From contig NZ_CP058552.1 of the NCBI RefSeq assembly GCF_013401555.1, positions 7,254,001-7,318,000 on the forward strand: DNA of 64,000 bases. Reading direction: 5' to 3'. A program made the position numbers and the translations under genes. The notes beneath the pieces were generated by a model. It had not been told where the DNA came from. It ran no database searches and worked only from the letters and a program-made list of their open reading frames with translations. Source of the stretch: Paenibacillus sp. E222 (lineage in GTDB: Bacteria; Bacillota; Bacilli; Paenibacillales; Paenibacillaceae). Of this stretch, positions 1 to 9,887 are shown in pieces. Each line of letters begins with the position of its first letter. The first letter of the stretch is position 1.

Positions 1-330
1 TCCGCCGGAGAACGTCAACTGATATCGTTTGCCCGAATCGTGGTCTTTCAGCCCCGAGTGCTTATCCTGGATGAAGCAACCGCGAATCTGGATTCGCATA
101 CCGAACAATTGGTACAACAGGCGCTGGAATCCGTCTCTCAGGGAAGAACAACGATTGTTATTGCGCATCGTCTCTCTACAGTCATGCATGCAGATCGGAT
201 TCTCGTTATGGAGAATGGTGAGATTGTCGAGGAAGGCTCGCATCAGAAGTTGATCGATGCTGAAGGGGTATATGCTGATCTTTACACCCATGCGCGTGAA
301 GCCGGTAATGATTCAGCTATTTCTGGCTAG
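1..330 (+). CDS. ABC transporter ATP-binding/permease protein, C-terminal part
   Basis: The gene is cut by the left edge; only the end of the nucleotide-binding domain is present. The frame opens with a signature-like SAGERQL, then the Walker B segment VLILDEAT, the D-loop ANLD, and the H-loop histidine in IVIAHRLSTV. The order and the tail (VMENGEIVEEGSHQKLI) are typical of exporter-type ABC proteins that carry the transmembrane and ATPase domains on one chain, such as the YheH/YheI or MdlA/MdlB heterodimers. SAGERQ instead of SGGQRQ is common in one partner of such heterodimers. The substrate cannot be told from this fragment, and the permease half lies outside the window. Confidence 0.9.
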   Translation, partial: SAGERQLISFARIVVFQPRVLILDEATANLDSHTEQLVQQALESVSQGRTTIVIAHRLSTVMHADRILVMENGEIVEEGSHQKLIDAEGVYADLYTHAREAGNDSAISG

Positions 331-361
331 CTCATCGAGCCAAATGGGGTAAATAACGTTA

Positions 362-393
362 AACGTGCCGCTCTGCGATGCAGGCGGCATGTT
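362..393 (+). terminator. Probable terminator after the ABC gene
   Basis: Inverted repeat with arms ACGTGCCGC and GCGGCATGT around a short loop, followed by a weak T-rich stretch. It lies 30 bases after the ABC stop codon and before the ribosome binding site of the next gene. Confidence 0.45.
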
Positions 394-432
394 TGTATAT
401 TTTCTGGGAAATGATGTTAAGGAGGCGTATTT

Positions 433-948
433 ATGAAACCTGAAATATATAAATTATCAGAGTCGAAGCTGGAGCATCGACAGATTGGCTATCGCCGCTT
501 CACGGCGATATGGAAAGGAGCAATATGTCTTCTGTTCTTGCTGTTATGTGTCACCCTGTTATGGATCATCTATGAAGATCACGCTGAACAACTGGAGACA
601 TTGTATTATTCCATCGCAGCCATTCTTGGCATGTGGTTTATCGGGCCTTTATTTTTTATGTTTCTAGCCCGCGCAATCGCGAGTTCTCCTGTGTTATTAT
701 CCTGGAATGATGAAGGGCTTCGTATCCTTAAACGGACCATTCCCTGGAATGAGATTCGTAAAATTGAGCTTGCCTCTCCCGCCTTCAGCAAATGGATATT
801 GTCTGCTTCCCCCATGATTGCCCTGTATTTGAAAAACGGCACCCGGCGTCATATCCAGACCGATCATTTGCTAACCAAAAAAGAGCTCAGTCGAGCAGTT
901 GGCCTTCTGCAGGAGACGCTGCGCGAGAAACAGCAACACCACATCTGA
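433..948 (+). CDS. Small membrane protein with PH-like C-terminal domain, unknown function
   Basis: A 171-residue protein preceded by a clear AAGGAGG site. Two hydrophobic helices are visible at about residues 28-47 and 60-83, with a short charged loop between them. The C-terminal half (about 90-160) has the alternating pattern and an IPWNEIRKIEL stretch seen in bacterial PH-like domains of the STM3941/YcxB type, in which a conserved W..I...E marks a strand. I do not recognise a specific family and assign no function. It converges on the Lrp regulator gene, with stop codons only about 13 bases apart. Confidence 0.7.
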   Translation: MKPEIYKLSESKLEHRQIGYRRFTAIWKGAICLLFLLLCVTLLWIIYEDHAEQLETLYYSIAAILGMWFIGPLFFMFLARAIASSPVLLSWNDEGLRILKRTIPWNEIRKIELASPAFSKWILSASPMIALYLKNGTRRHIQTDHLLTKKELSRAVGLLQETLREKQQHHI

Positions 949-961
949 AATCCAGTTCACA

Positions 962-1393
962 TTATTCAGACTTTTCGATACCAACAGACAGGTTCATTCT
1001 ATAATTCCCATACGGCAAAATGTCTTCCAGCAAACTGCCAAGCTGCTCCATTGTTCCTGTGCGTACGATCATCAGATAACAGCCCTCTCCGCTGACACGG
1101 TGAACCTCCACGATGTCTTCACGTGCAGCCATAAATTCACGGAAGGCGGCATGCCGGTCGCCGGAATTCAGAAAAATCGTTACAAATGCCTGCAGGCCCA
1201 AGCCAAGGCGTTCCGGGTTCCATTTTACCGTATACCCTTCAATAACACCCAGATCATGCAGCTTGCGTACTCTCGCACCTACAGCCTGTCCGGTCAAATG
1301 CACCTCTTCGCCGATCTCTTTATGAGAGCGTTTGGCGTCCTGGATCAGGCATTTCAGTATGCGTATATCTGTATCATCAATCGTCTCATTCAT
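962..1393 (-). CDS. Lrp/AsnC family transcriptional regulator
   Basis: A 143-residue protein of the usual length for the Lrp/AsnC family. Residues 1-60 form the winged helix (begins MNETIDDTDIRILKCL, then the recognition helix around LTGQAVGARVRKLHDLGVI), and residues 65-140 match the RAM/AsnC ligand-binding domain, with a GxxDxxL-like VSGEGCYLMIV turn. Such proteins bind DNA as dimers and octamers and sense amino acids or related small molecules. It is divergent from the MBL-fold hydrolase gene at 1521, which may be its target; that is inference from position only. Confidence 0.9.
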   Translation of the reverse strand: MNETIDDTDIRILKCLIQDAKRSHKEIGEEVHLTGQAVGARVRKLHDLGVIEGYTVKWNPERLGLGLQAFVTIFLNSGDRHAAFREFMAAREDIVEVHRVSGEGCYLMIVRTGTMEQLGSLLEDILPYGNYRMNLSVGIEKSE

Positions 1394-1520
1394 CTATTTT
1401 GCAATCCTTTCAACTTGAAATTAAAGTGGTCTGTTTTCTTTCAGTGTGTTATTTACGCCCATAAACGGGTTGTATAACATATAGGATAATAACATTAATT
1501 CCCGAAGGAGTGCAGCTTCA

Positions 1521-2294
1521 ATGAAAATTCAATTGATTCGTAATGCTACATTATGGTTGGAATATGGGGGTCTGAATATACTGGTTGATCCCATGTTGAT
1601 GGATAAAGAAGTAATGCCTGCTTTCCCGAACACACCCAATGAGTTACGCAATCCTAGAGTCTCCTTACCCGAGACGGAAACGGATTATGTGAATCCGGAT
1701 CTGGTGATCGTTACGCATACTCACCCCGATCACTGGGATGAAGCAGCAGCGAAGCAGCTCCGCAAGGATGTACCTCTGCTGTGCCAGCCAGGAGATGAGG
1801 CCGTGTTCACTGGAGCCGGATTTACCAACGTTACCGCCGTGAATGAGAAACATGAGTATCATTCTGTACGTTTGGCCCGCACTTCAGGACAACATGGAAC
1901 CGGAGAAATCGGCGAACGTATGGGCAAGGTGTCTGGTTTTGTATTGGAAGCTGACGAAGAACCTGTCGCCTATATCGCCGGGGATACCATCTGGTGTGAA
2001 GAGCCAGCCGAGGCCATTCGTCAATATCAACCTGAGGTGATTGTGGTGAATGCCGGCGGTGCCCGCTTCCTGCAAGGAGATCCGATCACGATGGACGGAC
2101 CTGACGTAGCTGAAGTGAAACGCCATGCGCCGGATGCTCATGTCATTGCTGTGCATATGGACGCCATTAACCATTGCATGATGTCCCGGATGGACCTCGC
2201 CAGTTATCTGGCATCCGAACAATTGGACGGACAGGTGCTCATTCCACGCGATGGCGAGAGTTTTGTGTTTGGGCCGGGAGCCGGGTTGGAGTAA
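1521..2294 (+). CDS. MBL-fold metal-dependent hydrolase
   Basis: A 257-residue metallo-beta-lactamase fold protein with a GAAGGAGTG ribosome binding site. The zinc-binding signature THTHPDHWD (about residues 72-80) is intact, followed by further ligands in TSGQHGTGEIG, the Asp of IAGDTIWCEE and the His in VIAVHMDAINHC. The arrangement resembles the UlaG-like/YtkL group of small MBL hydrolases rather than beta-lactamases. The substrate is unknown. It is transcribed away from the Lrp-type regulator, so ligand-responsive control is plausible. Confidence 0.85.
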   Translation: MKIQLIRNATLWLEYGGLNILVDPMLMDKEVMPAFPNTPNELRNPRVSLPETETDYVNPDLVIVTHTHPDHWDEAAAKQLRKDVPLLCQPGDEAVFTGAGFTNVTAVNEKHEYHSVRLARTSGQHGTGEIGERMGKVSGFVLEADEEPVAYIAGDTIWCEEPAEAIRQYQPEVIVVNAGGARFLQGDPITMDGPDVAEVKRHAPDAHVIAVHMDAINHCMMSRMDLASYLASEQLDGQVLIPRDGESFVFGPGAGLE

Positions 2295-2323
2295 AATTTT
2301 CGTTGAGACATGTTATGCCGAAA

Positions 2324-2374
2324 AGGCAGTCTCCGGGTCTTAAGTATGCGCGAATATAAGGGACTGCCTGTTTT
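2324..2374 (+). terminator. Terminator after MBL-fold gene
   Basis: Stem arms AGGCAGTCTC and GGGACTGCCT (with G-T pairs) around a 26-base loop, followed by TTTT, 30 bases after the stop codon. Confidence 0.6.
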
Positions 2375-2503
2375 GAATATTTCATCGGAATTCCAAAGTT
2401 TAGCGAATAATGTTAGTTAACTGTCTAGGGTTGCTGTTTGTCCAAACATCTAAGGAACCCGGGACACTCTATATGGCGAAATAGTACACGTTTTTATATC
2501 ACG

Positions 2504-2545
2504 AAAAAAGGCTGGATGCGTATAAACTCGCATCCAGCCTTTTTT
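2504..2545. terminator. Strong bidirectional terminator
   Basis: A 17-bp perfect inverted repeat (AAAAAAGGCTGGATGCG and its complement) around an 8-base loop, with A- and T-runs on both sides. It can end the MBL-fold transcript and the GH51 transcript, which converge here. Nothing else was seen between 2295 and 2649. Confidence 0.85.
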
Positions 2546-2649
2546 CTTATTAATATCACAGAAATACGGGATCATTCTGCCATCGGAGTGCCCTGTGTTC
2601 CGTTGTTCCCTTTATTCCCGGTGCAACCCGCATGAATCTTCCTGATCTA

Positions 2650-4215
<1,566 letters not shown>

Positions 4216-4334
4216 TCATATTTATATTAAAATCGATTATGGCAGCAATTTCAACCTGAATTTTGCAAAATGTTATTCTTTTGACTGGATTTATGTTTAA
4301 CTTAATTCTATAAATCAAAAATGGAGGAACAGAT

Positions 4335-5243
4335 GTGATTAGAGCAAATACCGATGCAGAATGGCTGCCCCTTTACGAAGCACTCGCGAGTGAAGTCCGT
4401 CTGCAGATTATCAGGCTTGTCGCGGAGACCCCAATGAACGTGAAGGACATTGCGGCATCACTCGGCCTGAGCAGTGCAATCGTAACCATGCATGTTCGCA
4501 AGCTTCAGGATGTGGGCATCATTCAATCCAAAATGATTCGCAAGGATGGCGGCACGCACAAAATGAACAGCCTCGCTGTCGACTGGATTGGCATCTCCAT
4601 GCCACAGGAAACGGGTACCACCCGCAAGCTTCATGAAGTAGCAATCCCAGTCGGGCATTACACCCATTTTGATGTGTATCCAACTTGTGGACTGGCTACA
4701 TCCGATCACGTCATTGGACAGTATGATGATCCACGCTATTTTCTGGATCCCGAGCGAATGCATGCCCATATTCTCTGGTTTGGACGCGGCTTCGTGGAAT
4801 ACAAAATTCCAAACTATATCTTGTTAGGCCAACAGATCAGTGCCATTGAATTGTCACTTGAGATAGGTTCAGAGGCCCCTTCGGTCAACCCGAACTGGCC
4901 TTCGGATATTACATTCATGCTCAATGGTATTCGACTCGGTGAATGGACAAGTCCTGGAGATTCGGGAAATGGACGAGGCATGTTTACCCCGGATTGGTGG
5001 AGCGACAGTGTCAATCAATATGGCATGCTCAAGGTGCTGCGGATCACCCATGAAGGCACATTTATTGATGGACAGCATATGTCCGAAGTTACGCTTGCCG
5101 ATATTCCCGTGGAACGTAATCAGTGGACATTGCGCCTCTCCGTGGAGGAAGATGCGCAGCATGTGGGCGGGCTGACGTTGTATGGTCAAGGATTCGGCAA
5201 CTATGATCAGGATATTCTGTTCCGTCTGTACTACCAGGACTAA
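4335..5243 (+). CDS. ArsR-type winged-helix regulator with large C-terminal domain
   Basis: A 302-residue protein starting at GTG, with GGAGGA 6 bases upstream. Residues 10-85 are an ArsR-like winged helix (EALASEVRLQIIRLVAE, then a recognition helix in LGLSSAIVTMHVRKLQDVGII). The remaining roughly 210 residues are not metal-binding ArsR sequence; they contain HYTHFDVYPTCGLA and many aromatic residues, and look like a beta-rich ligand-sensing domain. It is divergent from the GH51 arabinofuranosidase with about 180 bases between the starts, so control of arabinoside use is the natural hypothesis. The ligand is not known. Confidence 0.8.
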   Translation: MIRANTDAEWLPLYEALASEVRLQIIRLVAETPMNVKDIAASLGLSSAIVTMHVRKLQDVGIIQSKMIRKDGGTHKMNSLAVDWIGISMPQETGTTRKLHEVAIPVGHYTHFDVYPTCGLATSDHVIGQYDDPRYFLDPERMHAHILWFGRGFVEYKIPNYILLGQQISAIELSLEIGSEAPSVNPNWPSDITFMLNGIRLGEWTSPGDSGNGRGMFTPDWWSDSVNQYGMLKVLRITHEGTFIDGQHMSEVTLADIPVERNQWTLRLSVEEDAQHVGGLTLYGQGFGNYDQDILFRLYYQD

Positions 5244-5255
5244 TAAACAACAAAA

Positions 5256-5300
5256 AGAACCTTCCATCCCCCGTATAGGCAGAGATGGAAGGTTCTATAT
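5256..5300. terminator. Bidirectional terminator
   Basis: 13-bp arms AGAACCTTCCATC and GATGGAAGGTTCT, with an A-run before and T-rich sequence after. It lies between the convergent ArsR-type gene and the NlpC/P60 gene. Confidence 0.8.
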
Positions 5301-5330
5301 GTGGTCATTATTTAATAAGCATGCTGGAAC

Positions 5331-6110
5331 TTAAAGTGCACTTCCACCAAACAGGAAACGGTACTCCCAATGTTTGCCGGAGATATCACTAATCGTTACA
5401 CCGCCGCCAGCGTTGGAATAGGTGTGCAGTATTTTGCCGTCACCCAGATAAATTCCCGTGTGGGTAATCGTAGCAGTGGATTTGTTAACACTAGAATACG
5501 ATGAAGCCGAACTGCCTTTGTAGGACATAAAGTACATCAGGTCACCACGCTTCAGATTTTTCCAATTGGTCTGAACGGTACCGTTGGCTTTCACATAAGC
5601 ACCTTGTTTACGCGAATCGGATGGAAGCTTGATTCCAAGTGCATCGATAAATGCCTGGCGGACAAAGCTTGAGCAATCAAACGTAGCCGTACTGTTACGA
5701 CTTGCCCCAAATTCATAAGGCGTTCCCCAATACTTCATGCCAGCCGCTATGACTTTCTCTACAGAAGCACTGCCTGTAACTGAACTTCCTGTTGTCGTGT
5801 TGCCTTTCACGGCTTGTGTATATTTTGAAGAAGAAGATATGTATCCTGTCCGCTTACCGGAGTCCGTAACTTTATACCAGCCTGATCCGGATTTTTGCAG
5901 TACCGTAATGGTCTCCCCTTTTGGCACCAAACGAACAATGCTTGCGGAAGAAGATGGTGACGTACGCAAATTTACTCCCCAGATGACTTTAACTTTTGAA
6001 TTTTCAACTGCGGCTGCCGATGCAGGTGTCGTTAATGCTCCTGTTGTCAGACTTCCCATCAGCATCGTTGCTGTTACACTTGCAGTAATGATCTTGCTTT
6101 TCCAGTTCAT
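5331..6110 (-). CDS. Secreted SH3b-NlpC/P60 cell-wall endopeptidase
   Basis: A 259-residue exported peptidoglycan hydrolase. It has a Sec signal peptide (KSKIITASVTATMLMGSL, cleaved near ASAAA), one bacterial SH3 domain (about residues 38-105, with VIWGVNLRTSPSSSASIVR), a short linker, and an NlpC/P60 domain (about 120-259). The catalytic Cys is in FDCSSFVRQAF and the catalytic His in THTGIYLGDG. Such enzymes cut gamma-D-Glu-diamino acid bonds in the stem peptide. The start has AGGGGGA upstream. The long 5' region contains a possible structured RNA (6141-6313). Confidence 0.92.
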   Translation of the reverse strand: MNWKSKIITASVTATMLMGSLTTGALTTPASAAAVENSKVKVIWGVNLRTSPSSSASIVRLVPKGETITVLQKSGSGWYKVTDSGKRTGYISSSSKYTQAVKGNTTTGSSVTGSASVEKVIAAGMKYWGTPYEFGASRNSTATFDCSSFVRQAFIDALGIKLPSDSRKQGAYVKANGTVQTNWKNLKRGDLMYFMSYKGSSASSYSSVNKSTATITHTGIYLGDGKILHTYSNAGGGVTISDISGKHWEYRFLFGGSAL

Positions 6111-6140
6111 GATGTCGTGTTCCCCCTGATGTTACAGAAT

Positions 6141-6313
6141 TTTAACCTGGCCTCATTCGCCGGGCTTGCCCCATTGTAAAACGGGCTGTCCATAACGATC
6201 ATCAGTCCAAAGTCCTGTATTCAATCAGGCAGGCTTGAGCACTAAGAATCAGGGAAACTTCTCACACCCGTTGGCTAAAACTGCCGCAAATCTCTTCTTT
6301 TTCAAAGGTTAAA
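6141..6313 (-). ncRNA. Possible structured leader RNA of the NlpC/P60 gene
   Basis: The 424 bases between the NlpC/P60 start and the GH48 terminator contain no gene. On the minus strand, TTTAACCT (6306-6313) and AGGTTAAA (6141-6148) would pair as a perfect 8-bp closing helix around about 157 bases, which also hold ACGGG/CCCGT, CCTG/CAGG and GCCC/GGGC pairings. This is the size of a riboswitch domain just ahead of the ribosome binding site. Wall hydrolase genes in Bacillota are often under c-di-AMP (ydaO) riboswitches, but I could not match the ydaO conserved core here, so the class is left open. Confidence 0.35.
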
Positions 6314-6484
6314 TTATTGTAACTATTTGCTGTGCTTCGTTTTACGCAGAAATGAGGCCTAAACCCATCATCACTTGGGACATGCGACATATGACCTATA
6401 TTTTAATATTTAAATTCTATATTTGGTAAACATTACTATGATTCATTTCTCGATTATCCAAACCTATACTCCTAAAATCATCAC

Positions 6485-6512
6485 AAAAAAGCCGGAGATA
6501 TCTCCCCGGCTA
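6485..6512 (-). terminator. Terminator after GH48 gene
   Basis: GCCGG...CCGGC stem with a run of six T on the minus strand, about 25 bases past the GH48 stop codon. Confidence 0.75.
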
Positions 6513-6534
6513 TACTCGTTTCAATATGAATTAA

Positions 6535-9500
6535 TTATGGCTCAATACCCCAAGCATTGACTCCGCCAATATAAGCGGTCACTTTATTCCAGGCGCTGAA
6601 GGCCGTTTTGGTCGCATCGAAGGAATAGTCATTGGTCTGATCAAAATTCGTCCAGTTGTTCTTCGAGAAGCGACCTTGGATAATTCCCGTCTCTGCTCCC
6701 GCAGCCAGACTGCCTGCTTCGGATTTAAAACCAATCTCCAGATACGTATCCGCTGTGCCTTTGGCCGGATCTACCGTCACAAATTGAGCTTCAACGTTGG
6801 CGCTTCCAACCTGAGCGTAATCACACCAGAAACTCAGATCGGATGCACTATCCTTCGTAAAGTAATACCGCACCTTCACCTGACTCAGATCTACTGCTGT
6901 CGTGCCTGTGTTCTTGATATTGAACTGCGGGGTCACCGCATTGCCTGACGTCCCTGAACCGCCATTGCGATATTGCACTTCAAGTGCACCTGTTGTTACA
7001 GGAGGCGCTGTTGGTGTCACCGTCACTACATTGGACAAGGTCTGCCCGCTTGCATTCACTGCCACCACTCGGTAATTGTATGCAGTACCGTTCACTGCCG
7101 TGGCATCCGTGTATGTCAGTGCCGTCAGACCTGCAGCCAGATCGGCGTAGGCTCCACCTGCTACCGAGCGTTGTACCTTGTAACTTGCAGCTCCGGTCGA
7201 TGCGGTCCATGTCAGCACAGCCTGACTATCGCCTGCCGTTCCCGTAAGGGTTAACACGCCCGGTATGGAAGTTCCCGCTTGCGGTGTTGCAGAGGCTTGA
7301 GCAGAAGGTGCAGATTCACCAGCAGTATTCACTGCCGTCAATACATAATAGTACGTTTTTCCATTCGTCAGTCCTGTATCCGTGAAGGTCGAACCGGTAA
7401 CCCCTGTTGCTATGGAAGTATACGGGCCACCGTTCACCTCTGCACGTTTTACCGTGTAAGAAGCTGCACCCGTGGATGCGGTCCAGTTCAGAACAACCTG
7501 CTCACTGCCTGCTGCAGCTGTCAGACCGGCCGGAGCTGCTGGCACTTGGACCCCAGGGCCTCCTGCGTCACCAAGGAGACGATCAAATTCGCCATACGCG
7601 GTAGCCATATCCACCTGTGACCAGAAACGGTGATACGTAAAGGTTGGTGCGCCATTTTCCCATTTTTTTGTTGTTGGATTATAAGACGTTTTGTACAGAT
7701 TATCCAGATAAGCCCATGCCGGATCTTGCTTGATGGCTGGACGCAGGTCAGAATAACCAATGTATACGCCATTACCACCCTTGGCCGGGTCAGAAGGTAC
7801 GCCGGCTGTACCCGGTATCGTGTTACCCTGTCCGAAGGTTCCTGTCCAGTTCGCCGGAATATAAATCTCTTTGGCGAAGAAGCGGAAGTAGTCTTTACGT
7901 ACTTCCTCGGTCACAATCCCCACACCATCATTGTAATCCCACGCCGTGTTCAACAGTTTCTCTGCCATATCTTTGGCTGCCTGACCTTTGGCACTGAGTA
8001 CGCCACCTTCGGCTTGAGTTCCCGCTGCAAAGAACGTCAGGGTTTTGATATAACTTCCTAGCACGCCTGTATCCTGAGCAGGATCTTTGGTTATCACATG
8101 GAAATTAGGATTGTTCGTAAAGGAACTGAACCCGTTCCATTTGTCCGGTTGCCCCTGCCATTCCTGGCTGCCTGGAATCCAGAATTCGCCCGGTGCAGGT
8201 GTAGTCGCAACCTGTACATTGGTACCGCCAAGAATCCGTTGACCTGCCGCGTTCAGATAATATCCTTCTGCATCCGTCACTGGACGCTCATCAACGAACA
8301 CATAATCCTTGGCCCAGTCGACCCACTTGGTAATGACTTTTTTGGCCATCTGGAAGTTCTCGGAGCTGAGGTCCCCGCTTTCGGCCAAAATGTAATACAT
8401 CTCCGCCACGCGCTCCAGCGGCCATGCCTGGAATCCAAACCAGGTGTTGGAATCCGGGTCACGATATACTGGTGCTTCTTGATAGGCCATGTCATAGAAT
8501 GTGCTTGTTCCTGCCGGATAAGCTGCATATGAACCGCCTATACTGTTGGTTGCTCCCCCGCCGATAGCTCCTTCATGAGATTGTAGCCAAGTGTAGAATT
8601 CAAGCTGACGTTTCAGCGTAGCATTCCAATCTGCTTTGGCTGTTGCTGATTTCGGAATCAAGCCGCCAGCCGGATCAGACAAGGCATAGGCTGCCACCGG
8701 ATTTTGATATGCCTGATGGGTATGACTCGCTCCAATCCGCCAAGCCCAATCCCCACCTTGACCCAAGCCGCCGCCCCATGACGTATACCAGGCCATGAGA
8801 TACATGTTGGAATCCTTGCCTGTACCCGGAGTTGGTGTACCGTTCTTGGCACTTCCAATCTTTTGGAAGTATTTATCATACATGCCATAGCGAAGATAGT
8901 CCCCCATTTTCTTCGCCTTATCCAGATATTCCGTATTGTTGTATCCCATCTCCTTCGCCCAATACAGCACCTGTATAGCACGCGCATCGGCATCCGTTGC
9001 GTTCGTGTAACGCCATTGCGCTGACGGTGTCTGATTTTCCTTTGTGAACAAGCTCATGAAGCCTTCGTTTGCCTTACCAAAGGATTTATCATCCTGGGAT
9101 GGATGCGGGATGGCTTCCCACACAGACTCCTGCTCCCCACGCTGGAACGTGTTCACATAGGTAGCCGTATGCGATGGATTCAGCAAGTTGCCATATCCAT
9201 ACCAATCATCCACATCGACCAGCCAGTGCATGAGATAAGTCTGATTGTCACCATAGGTCGCCTTGAGTTCGGTATCAATTGGGTCTTTACCCGCTGCATA
9301 TTGACCATTAAGTGGCGATGGATATTGGTCCGGGAAAGGTTTTTCCGCCGCATAGGTAGCAGGGCTGTTCGGGTTGTATGAGCTCATCGTAGGCTGCTCT
9401 TCCTTCCCGTCACCTTCGTTGACCGGGATAATATATTTCTCCATGCTGTCCCAAGCCGCTTCCAGTTGAGACCAATCTCCCGTATAGTGACCATACATTG

Positions 9501-9810
9501 TTTCCAGCCAGAGCCAGTAGCTATATGCCTCGGATGTTGTCATGTGTCCATAATCCGGTGCCTCGCTCATCAGCGTTTCAATGGAATGATAGGGAAGGCC
9601 TTCTGGAGAGAAATAACCGTTCGCCGGATCTTTCAGCTGATCATACAATTGCAAAAATCGAGCTTCGTTTATCCCATCCGCCTGAGCATCAATGGTCTGC
9701 TCTTCGGCATAAGCCGTTTGGGGGCCCGCCCATAACCCGGAGTATCCGGTCAACATTACAGTCCCTGCAAGCATGGCCGTCAAACTTTTTTTCGCAGCTG
9801 ATTTCAACAT
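6535..9810 (-). CDS. Exoglucanase/cellobiohydrolase, GH48-FN3-FN3-CBM3
   Basis: A 1091-residue secreted processive cellulase. It has a signal peptide (KKSLTAMLAGTVMLTGYSG, cleaved near AYA), then a GH48 catalytic domain (about residues 40-745) with the family stretches LKDPANGYFSPEGLPYHS and ETMYGHYTG. Two fibronectin type III domains follow (about 752-845 and 848-940), then a C-terminal CBM3 (about 945-1091) that binds crystalline cellulose. GH48 enzymes release cellobiose from chain ends and act with GH9 endoglucanases, as the neighbour upstream would supply. The start has GGGAGG upstream. The FN3-FN3-CBM3 tail is very close in sequence to that of the GH9 neighbour, which suggests duplication or gene conversion. 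Confidence 0.93.
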   Translation of the reverse strand: MLKSAAKKSLTAMLAGTVMLTGYSGLWAGPQTAYAEEQTIDAQADGINEARFLQLYDQLKDPANGYFSPEGLPYHSIETLMSEAPDYGHMTTSEAYSYWLWLETMYGHYTGDWSQLEAAWDSMEKYIIPVNEGDGKEEQPTMSSYNPNSPATYAAEKPFPDQYPSPLNGQYAAGKDPIDTELKATYGDNQTYLMHWLVDVDDWYGYGNLLNPSHTATYVNTFQRGEQESVWEAIPHPSQDDKSFGKANEGFMSLFTKENQTPSAQWRYTNATDADARAIQVLYWAKEMGYNNTEYLDKAKKMGDYLRYGMYDKYFQKIGSAKNGTPTPGTGKDSNMYLMAWYTSWGGGLGQGGDWAWRIGASHTHQAYQNPVAAYALSDPAGGLIPKSATAKADWNATLKRQLEFYTWLQSHEGAIGGGATNSIGGSYAAYPAGTSTFYDMAYQEAPVYRDPDSNTWFGFQAWPLERVAEMYYILAESGDLSSENFQMAKKVITKWVDWAKDYVFVDERPVTDAEGYYLNAAGQRILGGTNVQVATTPAPGEFWIPGSQEWQGQPDKWNGFSSFTNNPNFHVITKDPAQDTGVLGSYIKTLTFFAAGTQAEGGVLSAKGQAAKDMAEKLLNTAWDYNDGVGIVTEEVRKDYFRFFAKEIYIPANWTGTFGQGNTIPGTAGVPSDPAKGGNGVYIGYSDLRPAIKQDPAWAYLDNLYKTSYNPTTKKWENGAPTFTYHRFWSQVDMATAYGEFDRLLGDAGGPGVQVPAAPAGLTAAAGSEQVVLNWTASTGAASYTVKRAEVNGGPYTSIATGVTGSTFTDTGLTNGKTYYYVLTAVNTAGESAPSAQASATPQAGTSIPGVLTLTGTAGDSQAVLTWTASTGAASYKVQRSVAGGAYADLAAGLTALTYTDATAVNGTAYNYRVVAVNASGQTLSNVVTVTPTAPPVTTGALEVQYRNGGSGTSGNAVTPQFNIKNTGTTAVDLSQVKVRYYFTKDSASDLSFWCDYAQVGSANVEAQFVTVDPAKGTADTYLEIGFKSEAGSLAAGAETGIIQGRFSKNNWTNFDQTNDYSFDATKTAFSAWNKVTAYIGGVNAWGIEP

Positions 9811-9887
9811 GTACTTACCTCCCTGGAATGGTGAAATTCAATTTGAATTACTTTGGGTCTGCGCATGCTGTTAAACTCCCTTTTAGG

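Noticed and set aside
899..1477. 192-residue plus-strand frame over the Lrp-type gene
   Set aside because: It is antisense to a clear Lrp/AsnC protein and has no matching initiation site or domain.
6141..6313. Firm call of a c-di-AMP (ydaO) riboswitch
   Set aside because: The position fits, but I could not align the conserved ydaO core on the transcribed strand; a CCCGTTGGCTAA stretch that resembles it is on the wrong strand.
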